NCBI GenBank assembly: GCA_963781805.1
Contig: CAWAHF010000004.1
Coordinates: 2,108,001 to 2,172,000, forward strand
Direction: 5' to 3'
Source of the DNA: JAFGPL01 sp963781805
GTDB taxonomy: Bacteria > Bacteroidota > Bacteroidia > Bacteroidales > UBA10428
Length of the DNA stretch: 64,000 nt
Under the pieces are notes generated by a model. That model was not told the DNA's origin and did no database searches. It saw nothing but the letters and a program-made list of their open reading frames with translations. Made by a program: the position numbers and the translations under genes. Shown here piece after piece: positions 42,745-51,123 of the stretch. Each line of letters starts with the position of its first letter. The stretch's first letter is position 1.

Positions 42745-43202
42745 TGGATAAATGGTTAAATAAAAAGGAATTTGCAAATGTATTTGAGCCTTATTATGAG
42801 AAAGGAACACAAATTTGAGTAATATCAAGAATTAAGAAATTACCTGCTGAAATTGTAAAAATGGCAACTCGACTAGCTGATTTGGATTTTATAAAGTATG
42901 TTAGGATTTGCGATGAGACTTTAGCTGCTTCAAGTGAAAACTACCCAAACAGACCAAAAGTTCCAATTACGAATATGAATCATGAAACAGCCATCGGTAT
43001 TCAGATTATTTACAACATGGAATATAAGACAATAAATTTCTTTGACATTAATTCACCAAAGAAAGGATATGGAGGTAAAATGGTTGATGCTATTTTTCAA
43101 GACTTTTCGCTTGATTGGCAACCAGCAGTAGCCATGGACTGGAGTAACGGATTTTGGGATAGAATGAAGGAAAAATATAGAAAAGATGAGTGGATATTGT
43201 AA
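42744..43202 (+). pseudogene. GNAT-like acetyltransferase gene with an in-frame TGA
   Basis: The ATG at 42744, coupled to the SEC-C gene (TAATG), opens a frame of 24 codons (MDKWLNKKEFANVFEPYYEKGTQ...). TGA at 42816-42818 interrupts it. The same frame then runs on to 43202 with ATG 42861 inside it. The downstream part (NHETAIGIQIIYNMEYKTINFFDINSPKKGYGGKMVDAIFQDF) has the shape of GNAT motif A with KKGYGGKMV as acetyl-CoA loop. Either a recent nonsense mutation, or translation restarts at 42861 giving 113 residues. Selenocysteine is unlikely with no SECIS-like hairpin after the stop. Confidence 0.65.
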
Positions 43203-43211
43203 TAAAGCCCA

Positions 43212-43346
43212 GTTGGTAACACACAATATAGTGCAGCAGGGTGATTCGTTTCGCATCCTGCGTCCCGTATCCTTTTCAGCTTTTGTGTCGGGGGATAGTG
43301 ACGCGTTTCAAACACCCCGCCGACACCATATTGTAAAACATTAGTG
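43212..43346 (+). other. attC site 13 (core ATT instead of GTT)
   Basis: R' GTTGGTAAC (43212-43220) is the exact reverse complement of the cassette 13 start GTTACCAAC (42218). The R'' position reads ATTAGTG (43340-43346), with A in place of the usually invariant G. The next cassette's own R' (CACTAAC) fits this start. Confidence 0.82.
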
Positions 43347-43393
43347 TTAATGCGGGTACAACACAATTCAGGTACCCTAACCATATAGTGATT

Positions 43394-44494
43394 ATGAAAA
43401 AACACATTTTGATTCTCGTAATTTTAGCTATATCTCTCAACTTGGGAAAAGCTGCCAGAGTGATTTCTGATCAAGATATAAAATGGTGGTATGCTCAATC
43501 TGATTTAGTAATACTTTGTAGTGTTAATGGAATTGATACTATTTTAATAAGTCATGTTGATTCCGTAGCACCTGATGGTACAAAATATACATACGACTTG
43601 ATTAGAGAAACATATTATATCTCAATTGATTCTATTTTAAAACAAACATCAAGTTTTGACAAACAATTTATTACAGTTTCCTCACAAGTTTTTACAGCAA
43701 ATTATTCGGTAACAAAAGAGAATGAAGGGGTAATATACAGGACAAATGAGTCTGGTGATACTATTAGTGTTGAAGACAATATTGAAATAACTATGTCACA
43801 ATTAGATTATTCAGATGATAGTTATTTTCGTATAAAATCAAATAAGCAGCATTTTGTGATATTATCAAAAACAAACGATGGCTATATGATTGATTTCGCA
43901 TCTGAATTTTCATTAGGTATGCAAAATTTGATTCAAGACTATAAGTTATATAACGAAATGTACAATAAAGCCAATTATGATTTTGTTAATTCAATATGCA
44001 GATTCCATATTAAGGATGGGCTAGAATTCTACCAATTATACTATAAACCAGCTATCTATAAATTCAATACTGCTATGGAGGATTCCCTATCTAAATACTT
44101 ATCTGATACTGATGCTCTACATATGAAAAGGCAAACAGAGTATATTGATTTGGACTTTATTTGGTGTGAGAATAGACTAGAAAATTGCAAAGTTTTGAAC
44201 GAAAAAGAAAGATTATCTAACCGAAAAGAAATACCTGTTTATTCCTCAGCTTTATTAATTGATTCTAAAACAAACAAACCAATTAAACAGGAAAGAATTC
44301 ATGTACCTAATGAAATAAGGCAAATCTACTCTTTCACAAAGCCGATATGGAACTTAGATTCCACATACGTAGTTTTTCATAGTGATTTAAATGAAGTTAA
44401 TTCGGGAAGCTCAAAAACATACCTTTATAAGAAGGTTAATGACTCTTGGTTACCATTTCGAGAATTCTATGGTGTTTCTTGGGATCAACATTAA
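43394..44494 (+). CDS. Secreted hypothetical protein, paralogue of the protein at 48198
   Basis: The 366-residue protein has a signal peptide (MKKHILILVILAISLNLGKA). Its first 175 mature residues align with the cassette 17 protein (ARVISDQDIKWWYAQSDLVILCS against ARIITNFDIARWYLNSDLVLICS; DDSYFRIKSNKQHFVILSKT against DNSYFRLENNKKHLVILTLT). The remaining 150 residues are specific to this gene and of unknown kind. ATG 43388 is an alternative start. Sole gene of cassette 14. Confidence 0.7.
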   Translation: MKKHILILVILAISLNLGKAARVISDQDIKWWYAQSDLVILCSVNGIDTILISHVDSVAPDGTKYTYDLIRETYYISIDSILKQTSSFDKQFITVSSQVFTANYSVTKENEGVIYRTNESGDTISVEDNIEITMSQLDYSDDSYFRIKSNKQHFVILSKTNDGYMIDFASEFSLGMQNLIQDYKLYNEMYNKANYDFVNSICRFHIKDGLEFYQLYYKPAIYKFNTAMEDSLSKYLSDTDALHMKRQTEYIDLDFIWCENRLENCKVLNEKERLSNRKEIPVYSSALLIDSKTNKPIKQERIHVPNEIRQIYSFTKPIWNLDSTYVVFHSDLNEVNSGSSKTYLYKKVNDSWLPFREFYGVSWDQH

Positions 44495-44512
44495 GAAAAA
44501 CAATTCATGGAT

Positions 44513-44649
44513 GCACTAACACTAACACGTAATATAAATAAATTGGCAATCAGTGGTTTGCGTAGGTTTGGGCTTTTAATTATGTTTACATTAAATTGAA
44601 ACGGAGGTGCTATGAAATGCCAATCAATTCATATTACAAAACGTTAGCA
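44513..44649 (+). other. attC site 14
   Basis: R' region GCACTAACACTAAC (44513-44526) fits the cassette start ATTAGTGTTAATGC (43340). R'' GTTAGCA (44643-44649). Arms CGTAATATAAATAAATTGGC and GCCAATCAATTCATATTAC. Confidence 0.85.
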
Positions 44650-44676
44650 AGCATTTAGCGAGATACCCTGCAAGAT

Positions 44677-44979
44677 ATGAAACCAGAGGATTTAAAAAAT
44701 AGAATGATTTCCATTCGAGTTAATGAACCGTATGATTGGAAACAGGGAATTGTAACTGGTCGGATAACTGATATAAATGACAATCAATTAATAATATCAT
44801 TGACAAAATCCCTCAGAGGACAAAAATTCAGGAGCAACACCTTGATTATTCAACCAAGATACAAAGGTGACAACTTTGAAACATTAATTAAAAAGAAACA
44901 ATTGACCGTTGGAGGTTCTTTGATTAAAAATAATTCCGATGAGACAGATTATATTTTAATCGGTGATTTGAAACTATAA
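44677..44979 (+). CDS. Small hypothetical protein upstream of an immunity gene
   Basis: The 100-residue protein has no signal peptide. It reads as a small beta-rich fold (MISIRVNEPYDWKQGIVTGRITDINDNQLIISLTKSLRGQKFRSNTLIIQPRY). It is unlike anything I can name with confidence. It lies 3 nt before the immunity-protein gene in cassette 15, so it may be a second immunity protein or a partner of it. Confidence 0.6.
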   Translation: MKPEDLKNRMISIRVNEPYDWKQGIVTGRITDINDNQLIISLTKSLRGQKFRSNTLIIQPRYKGDNFETLIKKKQLTVGGSLIKNNSDETDYILIGDLKL

Positions 44980-44982
44980 TAG

Positions 44983-45396
44983 ATGGATTTAAACAAAACA
45001 ATAGAGGAACTTGAAAATGACTATTGGGGTGAACCAACCTTTGACTCACATTTGGTTCAAACATGTCATAAATTGAGAAAAAAGCCTTTGAAAAATTTTG
45101 AAATTGAGGATTTAAGAATTCTTATCGGTCAGAGTTTTAGTCTAGACATTTTAATTCCCTTGGCTCTGGTTGCTTTAGAAAACAACATTCTTGCAGAGGG
45201 AGATTTCTACGAAGGAGATTTATTATTAAGTGTATTAAAAAGCGACTCAAAATATTGGATTAAGAACACTGACAAATGGATAAAACTTTGTGCCTTGATT
45301 TCTAAGAAAGTTGAGATGATTGAAAATAGCGATAATACAGATAGGATTAAAAATGATATATTTGATTTATTTGAAAAATTTAAAAAGATAATATAA
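44983..45396 (+). CDS. CDI-type immunity protein (CdiI-like)
   Basis: The 137-residue protein carries the pattern ELENDYWGEPTFDSHLVQTCHKLRKKPLKNFEIEDLRILIGQSFSLDILIPLAL, then ILAEGDFYEGDLLLSVL. I recognise this as the CdiI_2/contact-dependent-inhibition immunity family (YWG...PLxxFxxEDLRxLIGQ). Such proteins block a toxin delivered by a neighbouring cell. No matching toxin gene is present, so it would be an orphan immunity gene in the array. Confidence 0.78.
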   Translation: MDLNKTIEELENDYWGEPTFDSHLVQTCHKLRKKPLKNFEIEDLRILIGQSFSLDILIPLALVALENNILAEGDFYEGDLLLSVLKSDSKYWIKNTDKWIKLCALISKKVEMIENSDNTDRIKNDIFDLFEKFKKII

Positions 45397-45398
45397 AC

Positions 45399-45528
45399 GC
45401 TTGCTAACACACAATATAAAACATTTGGGGTTCAGTGGTTTACGAGTGTTTGGTTCTCGCATTAACTTTTTCCTCGGTGGATAAATACGCGCTCCGAAAA
45501 CCCAACCGTTTCATATTGTCAAACGTTA
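45399..45528 (+). other. attC site 15
   Basis: R' GCTTGCTAAC (45399-45408) is the exact reverse complement of the cassette 15 start GTTAGCAAGC (44643). R'' core GTTA (45525-45528), then intron copy 4. Confidence 0.92.
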
Positions 45529-47751
45529 TTGCGACTTGAAGTCGTGTAAATAATTGTTTTACAAAGGATTGTTCTTTGATAAAACCTGTTGTTCCCTCAA
45601 CAGTACCCTTACCGGACAACTGGTGTATAGTGCAGCTATTACCGGTTGAAGCTCCGGGAAACGAGTACCAAACGCCGGGTTGTATACCCTATGGCGGGGC
45701 TATAAGCTGTGAAGCGGATAGTCTTCGGGGCCTCAAAAACCGATTTAGGGCTGGGGTGAGCAGGCATGGCCAACTCAGGTAAATATTCCGAAACCATCGA
45801 GATGGCGTAAGGGCGAAAAAGAGGATGACACGCCTTGTACCAAAATGGTAAGCTGGCAGGTTAAACGTGGTTAACGTTGCGTTTACGGGGATGTTGCCCA
45901 GCCGGTGGACAGGATAGGCCTAAACCTGTATCTTTTGTTATTTACATGGAACATGGAAGCACGGTGCTCTCTTTTCCTGTAACAGCGGGATCAAAAACCC
46001 TAACCGCAAGGCATGGGGAAACACCGTACAGAGAGGACAGACAAAGCGAATGCCCTGATGTAATGTCAGGGATAGTGGCCACAACATCGCCACAGGTGAA
46101 AACCAGCCCACCTCTGTCTGGTACTTTATGGCATGATACTTTTTAGAACCTGTAAATGCTGGAAAGCAAATGAACGAGAATGAAAATTCATCGTGTGCAC
46201 TGGCACACCAAACCGATAACTGGAACCTCATTATATGGCGAAAGGTTATTCAACGGGTGAACAGGCTGCAAAGACGTATTGCCAAGGCTGTTAAAGAGAA
46301 ACGCTGGGGCAAAGCTAAAGCCCTGATGTTTCTCATTACCAAATCCTTTTATGCTAAACTATTGGCTGTATTCCGGGTGGCCAACAACAAGGGAGGCAAA
46401 ACCCCCGGTGTTGACCATAAAATCTGGATAGACGGGTATGATAAACTCGTCGCAGCTGAAAACCTTAAGAACAGGGGATACACCCCTAAACCTTTACGTA
46501 GGATATATATCCCTAAGAAGAATGGCAAAAAACGCCCCTTAAGCATCCCGTGCATGGATGACAGGGCTATGCAAGCCCTGCACATGATTTCTCTTGTCCC
46601 TCTGGCCGAAACAATGGCCGACCTAAATTCTTATGGGTTTAGGGAAAAACGTTCGTGTGCCGATGCCATTGCACAATGCTTTCTTATCCTGTGCCGTAAA
46701 AATTGCGCACAATGGGTGTATGAAGCCGACATCAAGGCCTGCTTTGATGAAATTGACCATCAGTGGATATTAAACCATATCCCGGTCAACAAATCCATTC
46801 TTGATAAATGGCTCAAAGCAGGATATATCCAGAAAGGTAGGTTATTCCCCTCCCTTAAAGGTACTCCACAAGGCGGTATCATATCCCCAATCATCATGAA
46901 TATGGTGCTTGACGGATTGGAAACCACCATAAACAAACAGTTTCCAAGGTGGAAAAACCAGAAAGTCAATTTTGTAAGGTATGCCGATGATTTTATTATT
47001 ACCGCTAAGGATAAAGAGGTAATTACTAATCAAATCATACCACTTGTTAAGGAATTCCTCAAAGAACGGGGGCTTAGGCTCTCTGATGAGAAATCCAAAA
47101 TAACCAATATTGACCAGGGCTTTGACTTCTTATCACAGCATATCCGTAAGTACAAGGGTAAACTGCTGATAAAACCATCACGGAAATCTGTACAGGCTTT
47201 CAAAGATAAGATAAAACTCATCATACGCGAGAGCCATGGACTGCCTGCTCATGCCCTTATACGAAAACTAAACCCGGTTATCCGGGGATGGTCAAACTAT
47301 CACAAGGGTATTTGCTCAAAGAATACCTTCAGAAAACTGGAGGTATTCATCTTCGGACAAACCTGGAAATGGGCTACCCGCCAGCATGGTGACAAAGGCC
47401 ACAGGTGGGTGTTCAAAAGGTACTTTTTGGGCAATCATTTTTCCGATAAACGTGTATCTTATAAAGGTATATATTCCTACCGCTTATATAAAATCGGTAT
47501 GGTACCTATTCGATATCATGTTAAAATCGCTCAGAAGGCCAATCCTTACCTGTCTGAATTTGATTCATATTTTGAGAAAAGGGTATCCTTAAGGAAACGT
47601 TTAGCTTTGAATAGCAAACAAATCACTACTTTTGTTTGCAGAGGTAAAAACAATAGCCGGGTCTACCCTAACAAGGTTGGCCTTAAAAGTGCTTGAGCCG
47701 TATGCGGTGAAAGTCGCACGTACGGTTCTTAGGGGGCGTAAGCTACCCGGT
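45529..47751 (+). mobile_element. Group II intron, copy 4 of 6
   Basis: 2,223 bp, after CGTTA of attC 15. The 3' exon is ACTGCACATAAA, a one-base variant of the non-coding cassette start found after copy 3. Confidence 0.93.
46170..47696 (+). CDS. ltrA: Group II intron reverse transcriptase/maturase, copy 4
   Basis: 508 residues, identical in protein to copy 3 (CMDDRA, WLKAGYIQ). Intact. Confidence 0.93.
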   Translation: MNENENSSCALAHQTDNWNLIIWRKVIQRVNRLQRRIAKAVKEKRWGKAKALMFLITKSFYAKLLAVFRVANNKGGKTPGVDHKIWIDGYDKLVAAENLKNRGYTPKPLRRIYIPKKNGKKRPLSIPCMDDRAMQALHMISLVPLAETMADLNSYGFREKRSCADAIAQCFLILCRKNCAQWVYEADIKACFDEIDHQWILNHIPVNKSILDKWLKAGYIQKGRLFPSLKGTPQGGIISPIIMNMVLDGLETTINKQFPRWKNQKVNFVRYADDFIITAKDKEVITNQIIPLVKEFLKERGLRLSDEKSKITNIDQGFDFLSQHIRKYKGKLLIKPSRKSVQAFKDKIKLIIRESHGLPAHALIRKLNPVIRGWSNYHKGICSKNTFRKLEVFIFGQTWKWATRQHGDKGHRWVFKRYFLGNHFSDKRVSYKGIYSYRLYKIGMVPIRYHVKIAQKANPYLSEFDSYFEKRVSLRKRLALNSKQITTFVCRGKNNSRVYPNKVGLKSA

Positions 47752-48153
47752 ACTGCACATAAAAAATTTGCATTCTGGTACGTTCTTACATTCGGTAATT
47801 TGGTCATGTTCGCTCAGGCAGCAGAGCAGGTACTTATTTAAAAAATTTTGGCGGAATTTAACGTCGGTACATATTTACCAGAATTAATCAAATGGGCAGT
47901 GATGGCACGCCCGGTCATTTCGTTAGATTGGCCTGCCCACGCCCTGGTATTTTTGTCCTTCTGCTGATTCGGCAGAGTTCTGCCATTGATAGTATATTTT
48001 GCCAATATGTTGATAAATAAATAATTACGTGCGGTAACATTAAGTATATTTCATTGCCGGCCAGTTGGTTTGCCAATTTAAGTTCTTTTGGTTACATTCG
48101 TGCAAACTGTCAAATGAAGGCATTGTATCCGGCAACAAAATATACTCATTGCG
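47752..48153 (+). other. Non-coding cassette, copy 2 of 3
   Basis: Near-identical to 39734-40135; differences include ACTGCAC for ACCGCAC and AAATTTTGGCGG for AAATTCTGGCGG. It precedes the secreted paralogue at 48198. Confidence 0.7.
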
Positions 48154-48159
48154 TTATGG
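48029..48159 (+). other. attC site 16
   Basis: R' GTGCGGTAAC (48029-48038), R'' GTTATGG (48153-48159). Confidence 0.9.
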
Positions 48160-48197
48160 CCAAGCAAAAAAAGCGACACTGCATATAGACAAATGAC

Positions 48198-48797
48198 ATG
48201 AAAAGATTTCTGATTATCGGTTTTATAAGTATTCTTGCCTTTAATAATATTAAAGCTGCAAGGATTATTACGAATTTTGACATAGCCCGATGGTATCTTA
48301 ATTCTGATTTGGTTTTGATTTGTAGTGCTGACAAGATTGATACTTTGTTTTTAAGTCAACATGACTCCTATTCGCCTGACAGTTTACGATTGACTTATGA
48401 TATGATTAGAGAAATTTACCACATTGATACCGATTCAGTTATAAAACCTTGCGATAATCAACATGTATTAATTGATTCTATTTGCTCTCAAGATTTTTCT
48501 ATAAATTACGCAAAGACAAAACAAGGTGAAGACGAATATATTTATAAATTAAACAAACTTGGAGATACTGTTGGTGTAGATACGTTTAAGACCATACTAA
48601 TGTACGGTGATGATTATTCTGATAATAGTTACTTTCGACTAGAAAATAATAAGAAACACTTAGTAATATTGACTTTAACTCAGCATGGTTACAGGATTGA
48701 TTACGAAACAGAAATATCGGATTCGATTCTTGAATTTATTGCAGAGGTGAAAAGAAAAGGACAAGCGTATTTTGATGATTTTTTTAAAATGGATTAA
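48198..48797 (+). CDS. Secreted hypothetical protein, short paralogue of the protein at 43394
   Basis: The 199-residue protein has a signal peptide (MKRFLIIGFISILAFNNIKA) with cleavage before ARIITNFD. It aligns over its whole length with the N-terminal half of the cassette 14 protein, including the LTYDMIREIYHIDTDSVIK and SDNSYFRLENNKKHLVIL stretches. It lacks the 150-residue C-terminal extension. The family is unknown and seems adapted to cassettes of this array. Sole gene of cassette 17. Confidence 0.7.
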   Translation: MKRFLIIGFISILAFNNIKAARIITNFDIARWYLNSDLVLICSADKIDTLFLSQHDSYSPDSLRLTYDMIREIYHIDTDSVIKPCDNQHVLIDSICSQDFSINYAKTKQGEDEYIYKLNKLGDTVGVDTFKTILMYGDDYSDNSYFRLENNKKHLVILTLTQHGYRIDYETEISDSILEFIAEVKRKGQAYFDDFFKMD

Positions 48798-48842
48798 AAA
48801 TAGTAACAGATTGATTGAGAATATAAACAATATAAATTGCCA

Positions 48843-48973
48843 GGCCATAACACGCAATATACAAAATTGGGGTTTAATAGGTTATTCAAGGGTTGTGGCT
48901 CGCATCAAGTGCCGTGTATCTTGATAGGTAATCGCTCCGTAATCCCCAACTTTGCATATTGCCAACGTTGGCA
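48843..48973 (+). other. attC site 17
   Basis: R' GGCCATAAC (48843-48851) is the exact reverse complement of the cassette start GTTATGGCC (48153). R'' GTTGGCA (48967-48973). Confidence 0.92.
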
Positions 48974-49028
48974 ACAAGCTGATTGGCGACACGATTAACC
49001 GAGAGATTAAAATATCAAAATTGATTTG

Positions 49029-49036
49029 TATCTTTG
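49029..49036 (+). promoter_or_regulatory. Candidate -7 element TATCTTTG for the toxin-antitoxin pair of cassette 18
   Basis: TATCTTTG fits TAnnTTTG and lies 16 nt before ATG 49053. The -33 region (about 49006) lacks a clear TTTG. Toxin-antitoxin cassettes often carry their own promoter. Confidence 0.45.
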
Positions 49037-49052
49037 TGATAAAATGAGATAA

Positions 49053-49256
49053 ATGGAACAAATACAATTATATACTAAGATTAATTCTTTACCCAATGAC
49101 ATTAAATCTGAGGTAAATGACTTTATTGATTTTTTAATGACTAAAAAGAAAAAAGAAATCAAAAAAATGAAACCAAAATTTGGATGTGCAAAAGGACAGA
49201 TTTATATCTCACCTGATTTTGATGAACCTCTTGATGATTTTAAAGAATATATGTAA
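49053..49256 (+). CDS. DUF2281-type antitoxin
   Basis: The 67-residue protein starts MEQIQLYTKINSLPNDIKSEVNDFIDFLMTKKKKE, the DUF2281 pattern (helical dimer with a ...LPxxLxxEVxDFIxFLxxK core). It ends in a DFDEPLDDFKEYM tail that binds a VapC-like toxin. Its last base overlaps the toxin ATG by one nucleotide (TAATG). In this class the antitoxin also represses the operon. Confidence 0.82.
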   Translation: MEQIQLYTKINSLPNDIKSEVNDFIDFLMTKKKKEIKKMKPKFGCAKGQIYISPDFDEPLDDFKEYM

Positions 49257-49639
49257 TGAATTATTTATTAGATACCCACACTATAATCTGGTTTCTTAAT
49301 GGTGATGACAAACTTTCTATAAAATCAAAAGAAATTATTGAAAATCAAGAAAATTTTAAATTTGTAAGTATTGCTACGGTTTGGGAGATTGCGATTAAAA
49401 TAAGCCTTGATAAATTTAAATTTGATAAAGGATTTAAGAAATTTCTTGATTTAATTGAGGATAATGGATTTGAGATAATTCCAATATCATTTGATCATGC
49501 ATTGACAGTTTCAACATTAAAATTCATTCACCGAGATCCTTTTGATCGATTGATTATATCTCAAGCTCTGACTGATAATCTAACGATAATTACCAAGGAC
49601 GAGTATATTGAGAAATATGACGTTAAAACAACATGGTGA
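49256..49639 (+). CDS. vapC: VapC-type PIN-domain toxin
   Basis: The 127-residue protein opens with MNYLLDTHTIIWFLNGDDKL (first catalytic Asp in LLDTH). It has SIATVWEIAIKISLDKFKF (Glu in the VWE motif) and HRDPFDRLIISQAL (the DPFDRLI block). It closes with the ITKDEYIEKYDV acidic site. This is the PIN RNase of a type II pair, cleaving RNA when released from the DUF2281 partner. Catalytic residues are present. Confidence 0.9.
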   Translation: MNYLLDTHTIIWFLNGDDKLSIKSKEIIENQENFKFVSIATVWEIAIKISLDKFKFDKGFKKFLDLIEDNGFEIIPISFDHALTVSTLKFIHRDPFDRLIISQALTDNLTIITKDEYIEKYDVKTTW

Positions 49640-49659
49640 TTGACTTGAAAAAACAGCCA

Positions 49660-49792
49660 GTTGCCAACACACAATATAAAACAGTTGGGGTTCAGTGGTT
49701 TACGGGGTATAAATTCTCGCTTAAGCTTTTTCCAACGGTGGATAGTAACGCGCTCCGAAAACCCAACCGTTTCATATTGTCAAACGTTACCG
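49660..49792 (+). other. attC site 18
   Basis: R' GTTGCCAAC (49660-49668) is the exact reverse complement of GTTGGCAAC (48967). R'' GTTACCG (49786-49792). Arms ACACAATATAAAACAGTTGGGG and CCCAACCGTTTCATATTGT. Confidence 0.92.
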
Positions 49793-49801
49793 CCAATTTA
49801 A

Positions 49802-51028
49802 ATGAACGACAGTAACCAAAATATCGAGATAAATAATGAGAGTCTTACTATTAGAGTAATGACAAATCAGATTGAAGTAAAACATAATGATAGCGTTTTA
49901 CATACAGTCATTGGGATTACTGTGTTTCCTGAACATGTTAAAATTGAACCACGTGAGATAAAAAGCAAACTGATAAAAAAATCAGAGACTGTAGATAAAG
50001 AGTTTGGGATTGAAAACAAACTGTACGGAGGTGAATATTTTGTAAATATTATTGATTATAACATAGGTGAGATTGCTTTTGCTGCAAACCTTCTGACTGA
50101 CCAATGGAGTGGATTGATTTGGCAATTATTGACAACTGAACCTGATAAAAAAAGGTTTACAATAACACTTAATCCTCCTGCGATTAAAAATCAATTATTA
50201 AAAGCAAATCCTGACTTGTTCAAGACAATTGAGGATATTGAAAACTTCTGCCTTAAATACAATTTAGACATTCAAAAATTTGCTGTGCCTGCACACTTCT
50301 CGCAGTTAGAGATTGATTTGAAAGGAATCTCGGCTCGATTATCAAGAGAGATTTTCTTTTTTAGACGAAAAATGTTCACGGAGTTTTTGATTACAAAACT
50401 GGAGAGTAAAATTAAAAATAGCGAAGAGGTTAATATTCCTACGCAAAATCTTACCATATACAAGGATTGGAAAAATCAAGAACTTGATATAATTGATGAA
50501 ATCCAGAAATATATCAAATCCCCTTTCATTTTTGAGGATACCGACCAATTTGATTATTACCTTGAATCCATTAATACCAGACCTGATATTTTATTACATC
50601 AAGATTTGATATCAGAATGCAATTATTGGATAACTGATTTTCCAAAAGTTAAGAAAAGATTTGAACGAGCAGTTTCACTCTTCAAGGAAGGGGAAGATTA
50701 CCGTGATTCCCTTGATAATTTAAGATTAACACTTGAGTTACTATTAAAAGAATTATTAGGAAACGATAAAAGTCTTGAGAATCAATTGTCAGAAATTGGA
50801 AAATATCAAACGGAACATGGAATTGGTAAGGAAATAAGGAACATGTTTCAAAAAGTTCTGGATTATTACCTTAAATTTCAAAATGATAAAGTTAAACACG
50901 ATGACGACTTGGATAATATTAACGAAGTTGAATTTGTATTTAGCTTATCGATGATTTTTATAAGAGTATTGATTAAATCGAATAATAAACTGGCGGTAAC
51001 ACGCGGTCATAAAACATTGCGCGGATAG
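49802..51028 (+). CDS. Putative AbiJ/HEPN-like abortive infection protein
   Basis: The 408-residue cytosolic protein has no recognised N-terminal domain (about 1-260, mixed alpha/beta). The C-terminal 130 residues (YRDSLDNLRLTLELLLKELLGNDKSLENQL...YYLKFQNDKVKHDD) form an all-helical segment with an N-D-K-V-K-H motif near residues 361-366. This resembles the Rx4-6H motif of HEPN RNases found in AbiJ-like proteins. It could be a phage-triggered RNase; the motif lacks a clear Arg, so this is tentative. Its last 10 codons run into attC 19. Sole gene of cassette 19. Confidence 0.55.
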   Translation: MNDSNQNIEINNESLTIRVMTNQIEVKHNDSVLHTVIGITVFPEHVKIEPREIKSKLIKKSETVDKEFGIENKLYGGEYFVNIIDYNIGEIAFAANLLTDQWSGLIWQLLTTEPDKKRFTITLNPPAIKNQLLKANPDLFKTIEDIENFCLKYNLDIQKFAVPAHFSQLEIDLKGISARLSREIFFFRRKMFTEFLITKLESKIKNSEEVNIPTQNLTIYKDWKNQELDIIDEIQKYIKSPFIFEDTDQFDYYLESINTRPDILLHQDLISECNYWITDFPKVKKRFERAVSLFKEGEDYRDSLDNLRLTLELLLKELLGNDKSLENQLSEIGKYQTEHGIGKEIRNMFQKVLDYYLKFQNDKVKHDDDLDNINEVEFVFSLSMIFIRVLIKSNNKLAVTRGHKTLRG

Positions 51029-51123
51029 TGGTATATTTGAACGAAATAACATTTAATCAACGGCTTAGCGGGCTGATAAGTTAGTGTTTCAAAATGCGCA
51101 ACGTTTCATACCGCCATCCGTTA
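50991..51123 (+). other. attC site 19
   Basis: R' TGGCGGTAAC (50991-51000) matches the cassette 19 start GTTACCGCCA (49786). R'' core GTTA (51120-51123), then intron copy 5. Arms ACGCGGTCATAAAACATTGCGC and GCGCAACGTTTCATACCGC. Confidence 0.92.
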
